64,000 nt of DNA. Source: Hyphomicrobium sp. (GTDB lineage: Bacteria; Pseudomonadota; Alphaproteobacteria; Rhizobiales; Hyphomicrobiaceae). Within the stretch, counting starts at the first letter, position 1; every line of letters starts with the position of its first letter. The stretch covers positions 261,264 through 325,263 of the forward strand of contig JALHMJ010000001.1 in assembly GCA_022844105.1 (NCBI GenBank). Reading direction: 5' to 3'. Below the pieces are notes generated by a model. The model had not been told where the DNA came from. It saw nothing but the letters and a program-made list of their open reading frames with translations, and searched no databases. This document shows positions 40,482 through 50,636 of this stretch, piece after piece. A program made the position numbers and the translations under genes.

Positions 40482-41354
40482 ATGAAGGGCATCATTCTGG
40501 CGGGCGGCAGCGGCACGCGGCTGTATCCGTTGACCTATGCGGTCTCCAAACAGCTGTTGCCGGTGTATGACAAGCCGATGATCTATTACCCGCTTTCAGT
40601 TCTGATGCTGGCGGGCATCCGCGAAATTCTTATCATCACGACGCCGCATGATCAGCCGCTGTTCAAGCAATTGCTCGGTGACGGCGAACTGCTTGGCCTG
40701 TCGATATCGTATGCCGTTCAACCGGCGCCCGACGGGCTCGCGCAAGCGTTCATCATCGGCGCCGATTTCATTGGGACGGATCGCGTCGCACTCGTACTCG
40801 GTGACAACATCTTTTACGGGCATGGCTTGCCGGAACTGCTGAGCCAAGCGGTCGAGACCCCCGTCGGCGCCAGCATTTTTGCCTATGAAGTTGCCGACCC
40901 GGAACGCTATGGCGTGGTGGCATTCGATACTTCGGGCCGGGCCACCTCGATCGAGGAAAAGCCGCACACGCCGAAATCAAATTTTGCCGTGACGGGGCTC
41001 TACTTCTACGACAACGACGTGGTTGAGATTGCGCGGGATATCAAACCATCCGCGCGCGGTGAACTGGAAATCACCACGCTCAACGAGCACTATCTTCAAG
41101 CTGGAAAACTCAACGTCATCCGCATGGGTCGCGGCTTTGCGTGGCTCGACACCGGGACTTTCGACAGCTTATTAGCGGCCGGGGAATTTGTATCGACCCT
41201 GGAACAACGCCAGAGCCTGAAGATTTGCTGTCCCGAAGAGATCGCGCTGCGGCAGGGTTTCACGACGATAGAGAAGATGGGTCCGTGGCTCGACCGGCTC
41301 GGCAAGTCGGCGTACGCTTCTTACGTACGCAAGGTAGCGGCCCGGTTGGAGTGA
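40482..41354 (+). CDS. rfbA: glucose-1-phosphate thymidylyltransferase
   Basis: [55 protein letters not shown]. Confidence 0.97.
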   Translation: MKGIILAGGSGTRLYPLTYAVSKQLLPVYDKPMIYYPLSVLMLAGIREILIITTPHDQPLFKQLLGDGELLGLSISYAVQPAPDGLAQAFIIGADFIGTDRVALVLGDNIFYGHGLPELLSQAVETPVGASIFAYEVADPERYGVVAFDTSGRATSIEEKPHTPKSNFAVTGLYFYDNDVVEIARDIKPSARGELEITTLNEHYLQAGKLNVIRMGRGFAWLDTGTFDSLLAAGEFVSTLEQRQSLKICCPEEIALRQGFTTIEKMGPWLDRLGKSAYASYVRKVAARLE

Positions 41355-41377
41355 CGGGTGGCAACTTGCAACTCATG

Positions 41378-42973
41378 TCAGCCGGCCAGGTGTTTCCAAA
41401 CCCTTGAAATGACGATTGAGCCTTCGCCTACCGCCGAGGCGACCCGCTTAATGGATGTCGCGCGGACGTCGCCCACTGCAAACACGCCGGGGCGCGATGT
41501 GCTGAAGTCCGCCGTGCTCATGATGTATCCTTGCTTGTCCAATTCCAAAAACTCCGACAGCCAACTTGTGTTGGGGGCTGCGCCGACCATCAGGAAAAGT
41601 CCCGCGGCTGGGAGCTGGACCGTCTCCCCGCTGTCCTGTTTGGCCAACGTCACGCGCTCAAGTTGGTCGCCACCATGCAGGCCGGTCACCTCTGATCGGA
41701 AATGCAGAGTAATCGAGGGCGTCTTATGGATGCGATCGATCAGGTAATCCGACATCGAGGCCGCCAGCGATGTGCCACGCACGACAAGATGAACATGGCC
41801 GGCGCGCTGGCTGAGAAACATCGCCGCTTGGCCGGCCGAGTTGCCGCCTCCGACAACGACCGCATCTGCACCGCGCAGATGGCGAGCCTCGATCTCGGTG
41901 GCGGCATAGGACACCCCTGCGCCTTCGAATTCGTCCAGCCGAGCGATCGGCAAGCGCCGATATTGCACGCCGGTCGCAACGACGATGGCACGGCCCTTCA
42001 CATTGACACCGTCGTCCAGTTCCAGTGCAAAACCGGCAGCGTTCTCGTGGATCGCGCAAACGCGGCGCGGCACGGCGAAGCGGGTGCCGAATTTCAGCGC
42101 TTGTATTTCACCCCGCGCACAAAGGTCCGCGCCCGAAATGCCGGTAGGAAAGCCCATGTAGTTCTCGATGCGCGACGACGTCGCCGCCTGACCACCGACG
42201 GATAATTCATCGATCACGAGGGCGCGCAGACCTTCCGCTCCAGCGTAGACGCCAGCAGCGATCCCCGCCGGTCCGGCGCCGACGATGACGACATCGAATT
42301 GGGCGCCTTCCTCGACGGCCGAGTCCAGCCCGAAGTGCCGCGCGATTCTGCGTGGGGTAGGGTCGGTTAAGACCGTGGCTTCACCAAGCACGACTACGGG
42401 TTGGCCGGCGGTAATCCCGCAGCGCGTGGCGAGCATCTGTGCCTCGTCGCTGTCCAGTGTCAACGATCGGAATGGAATGCGATTGGAGGCTGCAAATGCT
42501 TCGACGCGCCGAACGCCGCGATCTTCGGCGGCACCGATCAGCGTCAATCCCGCCTGATCGCTGTCGATGAGGCGTCGGCGCCGGGCCGCCAGGACCGTCA
42601 CAATGATATCGCTCATGTCTGGGATAGCGGACATCAACTGTAACACTGCGTCTCGCGGAACCCGGATCGCGCGCAGAGGTGTGACGGCTCGGTTGGTCAG
42701 CATGATAGTGCCGCCGGTCAACAAGCTCATCTCGCCGGTAAATTGCGTAGGCCCCAACGTCGCGTTGCCGTAGCGTTCACCTGTCACCTCATCATAGGCT
42801 GCAGCCTCGCCTTCGAGAATGTAGAAGAACGCGTCGCTGGGTTGGCCAAAAGCGACGAGGGTCTCGCCCGGCGCAAAATTCACGACCTCGCCCGCGGCAT
42901 GCAACTGGGCGACATGGGCGGGCGCCAGGGGCTTGCGGACGTAGGTCGCTAAGTCAGGCGCGGCATGTTCCAT
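41378..42973 (-). CDS. cyclic nucleotide-binding domain fused to thioredoxin reductase-like FAD oxidoreductase
   Basis: N-terminal cNMP fold (GEVVNFAPGETLVAFGQPSDAFFYILEGEA...), C-terminal VVIVGAGPAGIAAGVYAGAEGLRALVID and VVVGGGNSAGQAAMFLS. Confidence 0.92.
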   Translation of the reverse strand: MEHAAPDLATYVRKPLAPAHVAQLHAAGEVVNFAPGETLVAFGQPSDAFFYILEGEAAAYDEVTGERYGNATLGPTQFTGEMSLLTGGTIMLTNRAVTPLRAIRVPRDAVLQLMSAIPDMSDIIVTVLAARRRRLIDSDQAGLTLIGAAEDRGVRRVEAFAASNRIPFRSLTLDSDEAQMLATRCGITAGQPVVVLGEATVLTDPTPRRIARHFGLDSAVEEGAQFDVVIVGAGPAGIAAGVYAGAEGLRALVIDELSVGGQAATSSRIENYMGFPTGISGADLCARGEIQALKFGTRFAVPRRVCAIHENAAGFALELDDGVNVKGRAIVVATGVQYRRLPIARLDEFEGAGVSYAATEIEARHLRGADAVVVGGGNSAGQAAMFLSQRAGHVHLVVRGTSLAASMSDYLIDRIHKTPSITLHFRSEVTGLHGGDQLERVTLAKQDSGETVQLPAAGLFLMVGAAPNTSWLSEFLELDKQGYIMSTADFSTSRPGVFAVGDVRATSIKRVASAVGEGSIVISRVWKHLAG

Positions 42974-43154
42974 TTACTGAAGCCCCTCATCATTTGCAGG
43001 CGTACCCGGCGCGCCCCATCATCGGAAAACGTGCGCTGGTTGCCAACGTCTCCAATTGTCCAACGGCACGGCATGTGTCGCTGTCGAACGCAGACGTGGG
43101 CCCACCGATACGGGCGTACTTTCTATTGCCTGATGATTTTTGTATTTCTTTACA

Positions 43155-43229
43155 TGGTGGGCGGTGCAGGGATTGAACCTGCGACCCCACCCGTGTGAAG
43201 GGTGTGCTCTACCGCTGAGCTAACCGCCC
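43155..43229 (-). tRNA. tRNA-Val (CAC)
   Basis: Minus strand GGGCGGTTAGCTCAGCGGTAGAGCACACCCTTCACACGGGTGGGGTCGCAGGTTCAATCCCTGCACCGCCCACCA; anticodon loop TTCACAC; CCA encoded. Confidence 0.95.
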
Positions 43230-43350
43230 GGTCCGGATTGCAAATATCGAGGCGTCACACGCGACAGCCGTCCGAGAGGCGCGTTATGGAGAGCCGCCGT
43301 CGGGGTGTCAAGCGGACCGGAAAGGGTTCCGCGAGGCACGTCGTTGCAGG

Positions 43351-43578
43351 TCATCGCATCCGGCGGAGTAGAAACCGGAAGACGCCGTCGGAGTGGCTGC
43401 CCTCCAAAAGGACGTGCCCAGTGGTTTCGGCAAAAACCCGAAAGTCATCGTGCGCGCCCGGGTCCGTCGACAACACTTCGAGAATGCCGCCGACCGGCAA
43501 CTCGCCAATGGCCTTGCGGGCCTTGAGAATCGGAAGCGGGCAGGGCATCCCGCGGGTATCAATCGTTTTGTAGGCCAT
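43351..43578 (-). CDS. sulfurtransferase TusA family protein
   Basis: KTIDTRGMPCPLPILKARKAIGELPVGGILEVLSTDPGAHDDFRVFAETTGHVLL. Confidence 0.92.
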   Translation of the reverse strand: MAYKTIDTRGMPCPLPILKARKAIGELPVGGILEVLSTDPGAHDDFRVFAETTGHVLLEGSHSDGVFRFLLRRMR

Positions 43579-43830
43579 AATCTCGCAAATGCCGCAGTTG
43601 ACGCGCCCGGCGTCGGCCCGGCGAGGCCATATTGCGGCTTTTAATATGAAAGACTTAGGCTCTCAAGACAGCCGTTTGAATAGACCGGAAACCATTGTCA
43701 CGCTGAAGCCTCTTTGCGGGCCGTTCTCCAAAGGTCTTTGGTGTTCGAGGCGAAGCGGCTATAGGGTGCCCGCCGGGGGACGTGCCGGGGCACTGCAACG
43801 ACATGGGCCGGCCCAGAGGGGATATACCAG

Positions 43831-46179
43831 ATGGCATCCGGGGACGCGCCGCGCCGCTCGTTTCTGTTCTCGTTCGGGATCGATAAATTGGGGCTCGTGG
43901 CGCTGCGGGCGCCGCGCTTGTCCGCGCTTGTGATCGCGCTCATCACGGCGTTCGCCGTCTATGGGCTGACGAACCTGCGCGTCGATGACAGTCTGGCGGA
44001 ACTGTTCCGGACCGACACCAAGGAGTTCCGTCAATACGAGGAAATCGACCGGCGCTTTCCTTCGAGCGAATACGATGTGCTGGTTGCTGTGGATGGCAAG
44101 AACCTCGTGACTCGCGCGGGGTTGCAGGCCGTCGTCAACATGGTCGTCGAACTGCAACTAACTGATGGCGTCGAAGGCATTGTGTCGATGTTGTCGGCGC
44201 GATCCAAGCCCGACGCGACCGGGTATGCCGCGCCGGTGGTTCCAGATGTGTTGCCCGATGACGGCCCGGCGTTCGACGCGATGATAGCCGATCTGAAGGC
44301 GAACGATATCGTCAAAGGCAAGTTCATTTCCGAAGACGGTGAACTGGCGCTGGTCGTTATTGCGCTCGATCGCAAGGTCGTCGAGGCGCAGACGGCGCGC
44401 ACGGTCATCGGCGGTATTCAGGCGGTCGTCGACAAGGAGTTGGAGGGATCGGGTCTGAATGCGAAGCTCACCGGTGCGCCGGTGATGCAACTTGAAATCC
44501 GTAACGCCGTCGAGCGCGACCGGTTGATCTACAACGGGCTTGGATTTCTCGCCGGTCTCAGTGTCGCGTTTTTGTTTTTCCGGCGGCTGTCGCTGACGCT
44601 GATTGCGGTGGCGGGGCCGACGATCGCGATCCTTTGGACGCTGGGCGTGCTCGGTGGACTGGATTACCGGCTCAATCTGTTTGTCAACGTGATCACGCCT
44701 TTGATCCTGGTGTCGGGGTTCTCCGACAGCATGCATCTGGTGTTCGCGATCCGGCGCGATATCCTGGCTGGCGTGCCGCGGGTCGAGGCGGCCAGGAACG
44801 CCGTGCGTGACGTGGCGCCGGCTTGTCTGCTGACGGCCATGAACGCGGCGCTGGCGCTCTTGTCGTTCCAATTCGCCGATTCTGCGTTGATCCGAACCTT
44901 CGGGCAAGCAGCGCTGTTGGCCGTGGCAATCTCTTATATTGCCGTCGCGGTGGTGGTGCCGACGCTGGCCGCTCTACTCATTCAGCCGGAAGCGGAAACC
45001 ATTCCCGACATCAAGGAACATGACACCGGGGGTGTTGGTTTCTTGCAGAGAGTGACGGAAAGAATCATTGCCTTCGTCATCGCGTGGCCGATCATCTTTG
45101 TTGCTTTCGGTATCGGTGCGGTGGGGTTCACCGGATGGGCCTATTCGCAGTTGACACCGATGTACCGGTTGGCCGACCAGGTGCCCGATAAGGAGCAGGC
45201 GCTCGCGGCCACGGCGAAGCTCGACCAGAAGCTGACCGGCGCCAATCCCGTCCATGTGATGATCCAGTGGAAGACGGGCACCGACGCCAACCCGAGTATC
45301 GGTCTGTATGATGTTGCAACGATGTCGGTGATCGCGCGGGCGCATCAGGTTCTGGAAACAGAAGCCGGTCTGGGGAATGTGTGGTCGCTGGAAAGCTTGC
45401 GGCGGTGGCTGACGGAGGCTGGCGACGCGCGCGTCGAGACGATCAAAAGTTACGTCGACATTTTACCCAAGCATCTCGTGCACCGGTTCATCGATCAGAC
45501 CGAAAGCGCAGTGCTGGTGACCGCGCGGTTGCCGGATATCGACGCCAGCCAGATCCTGCCGATCGTGGATAAGATCGATCAGGCGCTGGAACCGATCAGG
45601 AAAGAGTATCCAGCCTACGAAATCAGTGTGACCGGGTTGCCGGCCATTGCCGCGCGTAATTCAGCCAAGCTGATCACCGAAATGAATTGGGGGCTGGTCG
45701 GCGACATTTTCGTCATCTTCATCTTCCTCGGCATCGCGCTGCGGTCCGTCATGGTCGGTGTCGCCGCCGTGTTGCCGTCTCTGTTCCCGATCTTTGCCAC
45801 GGGGGCGCTACTTTGGGCCACCGGTCAGGGTATGCAGTTCGCGTCCATCATGGCGTTGACCGTTGCGTTCTCACTGGCCATCGATAGCACCATCCACTTC
45901 CTCAACCGCTTTCGGCTGGAGGAAGACCGGATCGGGCCTGGCCCCCAGTCCGCGCATCAGGCGTTGATGGCGACCGCGCATCACATCGGGCCGGCTGTGG
46001 TGCTGACAACCATCGTACTGGCGCTGGGACTCGGCGTGACGATGCTGTCACATCTGCCGTCGCTGCGTCTGTTCGGTGAGCTGGCCGGCATCTGCCTCGC
46101 GGCGTCGCTGATCGGACAGCTCGTCATTCTGCCGGCCACAATCGCACTGTTCCGGCGCTATTTTCCCTTGCGCGCCTAG
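43831..46179 (+). CDS. MMPL/RND superfamily predicted exporter (COG1033)
   Basis: 782 aa, two RND halves (NLRVDDSLAELFRTDTKEFRQYEEIDRRFPSSEYDVLVAV; FSLAIDSTIHFLNRFRLEE). Confidence 0.93.
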   Translation: MASGDAPRRSFLFSFGIDKLGLVALRAPRLSALVIALITAFAVYGLTNLRVDDSLAELFRTDTKEFRQYEEIDRRFPSSEYDVLVAVDGKNLVTRAGLQAVVNMVVELQLTDGVEGIVSMLSARSKPDATGYAAPVVPDVLPDDGPAFDAMIADLKANDIVKGKFISEDGELALVVIALDRKVVEAQTARTVIGGIQAVVDKELEGSGLNAKLTGAPVMQLEIRNAVERDRLIYNGLGFLAGLSVAFLFFRRLSLTLIAVAGPTIAILWTLGVLGGLDYRLNLFVNVITPLILVSGFSDSMHLVFAIRRDILAGVPRVEAARNAVRDVAPACLLTAMNAALALLSFQFADSALIRTFGQAALLAVAISYIAVAVVVPTLAALLIQPEAETIPDIKEHDTGGVGFLQRVTERIIAFVIAWPIIFVAFGIGAVGFTGWAYSQLTPMYRLADQVPDKEQALAATAKLDQKLTGANPVHVMIQWKTGTDANPSIGLYDVATMSVIARAHQVLETEAGLGNVWSLESLRRWLTEAGDARVETIKSYVDILPKHLVHRFIDQTESAVLVTARLPDIDASQILPIVDKIDQALEPIRKEYPAYEISVTGLPAIAARNSAKLITEMNWGLVGDIFVIFIFLGIALRSVMVGVAAVLPSLFPIFATGALLWATGQGMQFASIMALTVAFSLAIDSTIHFLNRFRLEEDRIGPGPQSAHQALMATAHHIGPAVVLTTIVLALGLGVTMLSHLPSLRLFGELAGICLAASLIGQLVILPATIALFRRYFPLRA

Positions 46180-46334
46180 TGTCCTGTGCGGGCCGGCTGC
46201 ACCGGACCTCCACTCCCGGTTTGCCGATTTGGAGCACTGTTCCGTGGGGGACAGCGGCAGTCGGGACGCGCGGCTAAACCTTGTCGCATCGAGAATGAAC
46301 CGGCCCGATGGCCTCGACTGACAAGGGGACTGAC

Positions 46335-46592
46335 ATGCTCGCCACCACCAAGACAGCTTCCGCCCTGGCGATTGCTCTTGCGGCCTTCGCATTTGCCGCT
46401 CCGGCCGAAGCGGGCGGCCGCGGTAAGGAATTTTATTCGCAGACTTACGTGAGCGACAGACCGCTGCACGGTTTTGAAGGCCGGGCTCCCTATGGCGACT
46501 ATTACTGCAGCTACGTGCGCATCCCGGTGCACAAGATGATCAACGGGCGCATGAAGGTGGTGGCCTGGACGCTGACCCAGAATTGCTACTGA
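46335..46592 (+). CDS. small secreted hypothetical protein
   Basis: Clear signal peptide (MLATTKTASALAIALAAFAFAAPAEA) and two-Cys mature part. Confidence 0.7.
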   Translation: MLATTKTASALAIALAAFAFAAPAEAGGRGKEFYSQTYVSDRPLHGFEGRAPYGDYYCSYVRIPVHKMINGRMKVVAWTLTQNCY

Positions 46593-46744
46593 GTTTTCCG
46601 CTCCGTTCGCTTCTCCCAAGCGCCTTGCAGCTTCCGATTGCGACAGCGATCGGGAGCAGCACTGTTTCAAGACAGGCGACTGAGTTTGGCAACGATGCAC
46701 TCAACGAGGTCGAGCCATTGCATCGTCCATTCGGTCATTCGAGT

Positions 46745-47407
46745 TCACCAGTCGTCGCGCCAGAGGGGGAACGCCATGGCTCCGTTCGGGATGGTCACGG
46801 TGCCGCGCTTGTCGATGCCGCCGTTGACGCCCAGTTCGCCGGCAAATTTGTTGACAATGTCGGCCTTGAGGCCGGCGCTGGCATCGCCAGCGAACTGCAG
46901 CGCGTATTCGAACCGGCCGACAGCGAGGCGAACGATCTGGAATTGATTGCGACTTTTGTCGCCCTTCGGATTGGCCGATCCCAGGCACTTTTTGCGCAAT
47001 GCAATGAGCTTTGCTTCATCGTACTCGTAAATGGTGCCGGTGAAGGTCAGGTTGACGGCGGTGACGTGGTTGCCCTTGAACGACGCGTTGAGAATATTGG
47101 CCCAGCCGGCGGAGAGGCCGAATGACTTCTGGTCGTGGCTGGAGAACGCCGCACCATCGAGTATCTGGCTGAAGCCGTCCTCATCGAACTTGGCGCGGCA
47201 GCGCACAACATTGACTTTCAGAAGGCGGTCACCGGTGCGATCGTATGTGCGCTTGTCGAGGTACCCGCGCGCAATGGTGCCCGGTGTGTAATAGGCGAGC
47301 GGCGGCGACATGCGAATGACATTCAGATTGTCGTAGATCGAATCGGCTGCCGCGCCTCCGGCGGCGCCCGTCACGAACCCCGTTACAAGCAAACCAAGTC
47401 GACGCAT
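46745..47407 (-). CDS. exported hypothetical protein
   Basis: Signal peptide MRRLGLLVTGFVTGAAGGAAA; 220 aa, no recognised domain. Confidence 0.75.
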   Translation of the reverse strand: MRRLGLLVTGFVTGAAGGAAADSIYDNLNVIRMSPPLAYYTPGTIARGYLDKRTYDRTGDRLLKVNVVRCRAKFDEDGFSQILDGAAFSSHDQKSFGLSAGWANILNASFKGNHVTAVNLTFTGTIYEYDEAKLIALRKKCLGSANPKGDKSRNQFQIVRLAVGRFEYALQFAGDASAGLKADIVNKFAGELGVNGGIDKRGTVTIPNGAMAFPLWRDDW

Positions 47408-47560
47408 ACCAGAACCCCCACGCCCACGCGGCGAGGGTATTTAACCGCTCGACCTCGCAGGCGAGAAGCACGCTGCCGGTCAGTGGCTGCGGATTGCACT
47501 CCGTAGTGGCTTCAAAGCAGCACAAGACGCTGGGCGGCCGTTCGGCGATGCAACAAACAG

Positions 47561-48871
47561 CTAAAGCGGGAATTCGCGGCGTGCTGGGCCGACGTACAAC
47601 TGACGCGGCCTCCCGATGCGCTGCTCGGGATCTTCAATCATTTCGCGCCACTGGGCGATCCAGCCGACGGTCCTGGCCACGGCAAACAGCACGGTGAACA
47701 TTTCCACGGGGAAGCCGATCGCCCGCAGCGTGATGCCGGAATAGAAGTCGATGTTGGGGTAGAGCTTCTTGCTGACGAAGTACTCGTCCTGTAGCGCGAT
47801 CCGCTCCAACTCCATCGCGACCTTCAGCAGCGGGTCGTCACGCTTGTCGAGGGCATCGAGGACCTCGTGGCAGGTCTTCTGCATGACCTTGGCGCGTGGA
47901 TCGTAGTTTTTATAGACGCGGTGGCCAAAGCCCATCAGGCGGAAGCCCGACGACTTATCCTTGGCCTTGGCGATGAATTCGGGAATGCGCTCGACGGAGC
48001 CGATTTCCGACAGCATCGTCAGGGCGGCTTCGTTGGCGCCGCCGTGGGCCGGGCCCCACAGGCAGGCAATTCCGGACGCGATGCAGGCAAACGGATTGGC
48101 GCCCGATGAGCCCGCGAGCCGGACCGTCGACGTCGAGGCGTTCTGTTCGTGGTCGGCGTGCAGGATGAAAATGCGGTCGAGCGCGCGGGCAACGACCGGA
48201 TTCACGATGTAGGGTTCGCACGGCACTGCGAAGCACATCTGCAGGAAGTTGGAGGTGTAGTCGAGATCGTTGCGGGGATAGATGAACGGATGACCGATCG
48301 AATATTTGTAGGCCATCGCGGCAATGGTCGGCATTTTTGCGATCATGCGGTTGGTCGCGACGCGGCGGTGCTCGGGGTTCGTGATGTCGGTGCTGTCGTG
48401 GTAGAACGCCGACAGAGCGCCGACGACGCCGACCATGACGGCCATTGGATGCGCGTCCCGGCGGAACCCGGTGTAGAAGCGCGTCATCTGCTCGTGGACC
48501 ATCGTGTGGTGGGTGATGGTGCGGCGGAATTCGCGGAACTGCTCGTTGGTTGGCAACTCGCCGTTGAGCAGCAGAAAACAGGTGGCGAGAAAGTTCGAGT
48601 GCTCGGCAATCTGTTCGATCGGATAGCCGCGATAAAGCAATTCGCCTTTATCGCCATCGATGAAGGTAATCTTCGAGGCGCAGTTGGCCGTCGAGGTGAA
48701 TCCGGGATCGTAGGAAAAGCAGCCGGTGTCCTTGTACAGTTTTCCGATGTCCATCACCGACGGCCCAATCGTGCCGTGGCGCAGCGGAAACTCGGTCGGC
48801 TTGCCCTGGTAGGAGAGTGTGGCGCTGCCTTCGACGATGCCCGCCGTGGGGGGCTGCTCCTGGATTGTCAT
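47561..48871 (-). CDS. gltA: citrate synthase
   Basis: [66 protein letters not shown]. Confidence 0.98.
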   Translation of the reverse strand: MTIQEQPPTAGIVEGSATLSYQGKPTEFPLRHGTIGPSVMDIGKLYKDTGCFSYDPGFTSTANCASKITFIDGDKGELLYRGYPIEQIAEHSNFLATCFLLLNGELPTNEQFREFRRTITHHTMVHEQMTRFYTGFRRDAHPMAVMVGVVGALSAFYHDSTDITNPEHRRVATNRMIAKMPTIAAMAYKYSIGHPFIYPRNDLDYTSNFLQMCFAVPCEPYIVNPVVARALDRIFILHADHEQNASTSTVRLAGSSGANPFACIASGIACLWGPAHGGANEAALTMLSEIGSVERIPEFIAKAKDKSSGFRLMGFGHRVYKNYDPRAKVMQKTCHEVLDALDKRDDPLLKVAMELERIALQDEYFVSKKLYPNIDFYSGITLRAIGFPVEMFTVLFAVARTVGWIAQWREMIEDPEQRIGRPRQLYVGPARREFPL

Positions 48872-49025
48872 GGATGTCTCCTTCGCCGAGTCTTGAGATG
48901 GCCCGGCCATGGCATTCCGCCAAAATGTTGCACTGCCGAATGTTATACCGCGACTGCACAGTGTTGGCCAATGCCGCCTAAGGATAAGTCCTGCCCGCAA
49001 ATCAGGCGACTGCAGACCGTCAACA

Positions 49026-50561
49026 TTACGCGGCGTGGTCGCGCAGACGAGCCAAAGATTCATCGCGGCCAAGTACGGCCATGACGTCGAAGACAGGCGG
49101 GGAAACCGTGCGCCCGGTCAGCGCCGCCCGTAAGGGTTGCGCTACTTTACCAAGTTTGGAGCCGGTGCGCTCGGCATAGGTGCGCACGGCCGTCTCCAGA
49201 TCGGCCGCGGTCCATGCGGCCGTCGTCTCAAGCTGCGGCAGCAATCCGCCGATCACCGCCCTTGCCTCCGCATCGATCAGCTTTGCCGCCTTTTCATCCA
49301 GAGCCAGTGGCCGCTCCGCGACAAGATAGAGCACTCCAGAGAGCAATTCGGCCAGCGTCCTGGCGCGCTCCTTCAGCGAGGGGATGGCGGCTGCGAACCG
49401 GTCCCACCCCTTGGCCTCGAACTTCTGCGATAGTTCCACGCCGGATTTCAGTTTGGGCAGAACGGTTGATACTTCATGGGCAAGCGCGACGTCGGAGCGG
49501 GGCGGCGCCTTTGGATCGACCGTCATGGTGGTGAGGGCGGCAAAATCGAGGTACGGCAGCATTTGCCGGATACGCTCGACGAGTTCTTGCGTGTCGGCTT
49601 CGCGGATGTAGTGGGCGTTCAAGTCATCAAGTTTTTTGAAGTCAAAGCGTGATGCACTTTTGTTGATGTCTTCGATGTCGAACCACGCGATGAGTTGATC
49701 GGTCGACATGATTTCGTCGTCGCCATGGCTCCAGCCGAGGCGGACCAGATAATTGCGCAAGGCTGCGGGCAGATAACCCATCGTGCGGTACTCTTCGATG
49801 CCCTGAGCGCCATGCCGCTTGGAGAGCTTGGCGCCATCGGCTCCATGGATCAGCGGCACGTGCGCCCATGCCGGCACGACCCATCCCATGCCGTTGTAGA
49901 TCTGGGTTTGCCGTGCGGCGTTGGTCAGATGATCGACGCCGCGGACAACGTGCGTGATGCCCATGTCATGGTCATCCACAACGACGGCGAGATTGTAGGT
50001 CGGGTTGCCGTCGGAGCGCAGGATGATGAGATCGTCGAGGTCCTTGTTGGCAAATGTCACGCGGCCTTGAACGCGGTCGTCGACGACCGTTTCACCTTCG
50101 CGAGGGGCCTTGAGGCGGATCGTGAATGGGGCGCCGGGGGGCGCTTCGGAGGGGTCGCGGTCGCGCCAGGGCGAGCGGATGGTGAGCGGACGCTTTTCGG
50201 CTTCGGCGGTTTTGCGCATCTCGTCGAGTTCGCCGGCTGTGAGATAGCAGCGATAGGCGTTTCCGGAAGCGAGCAGCGCCTCGGCAACTTCGCGGTGGCG
50301 CGGGGCAGCAGCAAACTGAGAGACGGGTTCGCCTTCCCAATCGAGCTGCAACCACTGAAGCCCATCCAGAATGGCTGCGACGGCGGCCGGGTTGTTGCGT
50401 TCGCGATCGGTATCCTCGATGCGCAGCACGAAGCGGCCGCCGCGACCCTTGGCGTATAGCCAATTAAAAAGGGCTGTGCGGGCGCCGCCGATGTGCAGGT
50501 AGCCGGTGGGGGAGGGCGCAAACCGGACAACGGGTTTGCCGCTCTCAGTCGTTGTGCTCAT
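49026..50561 (-). CDS. gltX: glutamate--tRNA ligase
   Basis: [25 protein letters not shown] and [17 protein letters not shown]. Confidence 0.97.
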   Translation of the reverse strand: MSTTTESGKPVVRFAPSPTGYLHIGGARTALFNWLYAKGRGGRFVLRIEDTDRERNNPAAVAAILDGLQWLQLDWEGEPVSQFAAAPRHREVAEALLASGNAYRCYLTAGELDEMRKTAEAEKRPLTIRSPWRDRDPSEAPPGAPFTIRLKAPREGETVVDDRVQGRVTFANKDLDDLIILRSDGNPTYNLAVVVDDHDMGITHVVRGVDHLTNAARQTQIYNGMGWVVPAWAHVPLIHGADGAKLSKRHGAQGIEEYRTMGYLPAALRNYLVRLGWSHGDDEIMSTDQLIAWFDIEDINKSASRFDFKKLDDLNAHYIREADTQELVERIRQMLPYLDFAALTTMTVDPKAPPRSDVALAHEVSTVLPKLKSGVELSQKFEAKGWDRFAAAIPSLKERARTLAELLSGVLYLVAERPLALDEKAAKLIDAEARAVIGGLLPQLETTAAWTAADLETAVRTYAERTGSKLGKVAQPLRAALTGRTVSPPVFDVMAVLGRDESLARLRDHAA

Positions 50562-50636
50562 GAGCGTCTTCGCATGATTGGGATTTGTGGGATGATGACC
50601 CCCTGTAGCACACGCCTTGCGGGCGTTTAAAGGGTG

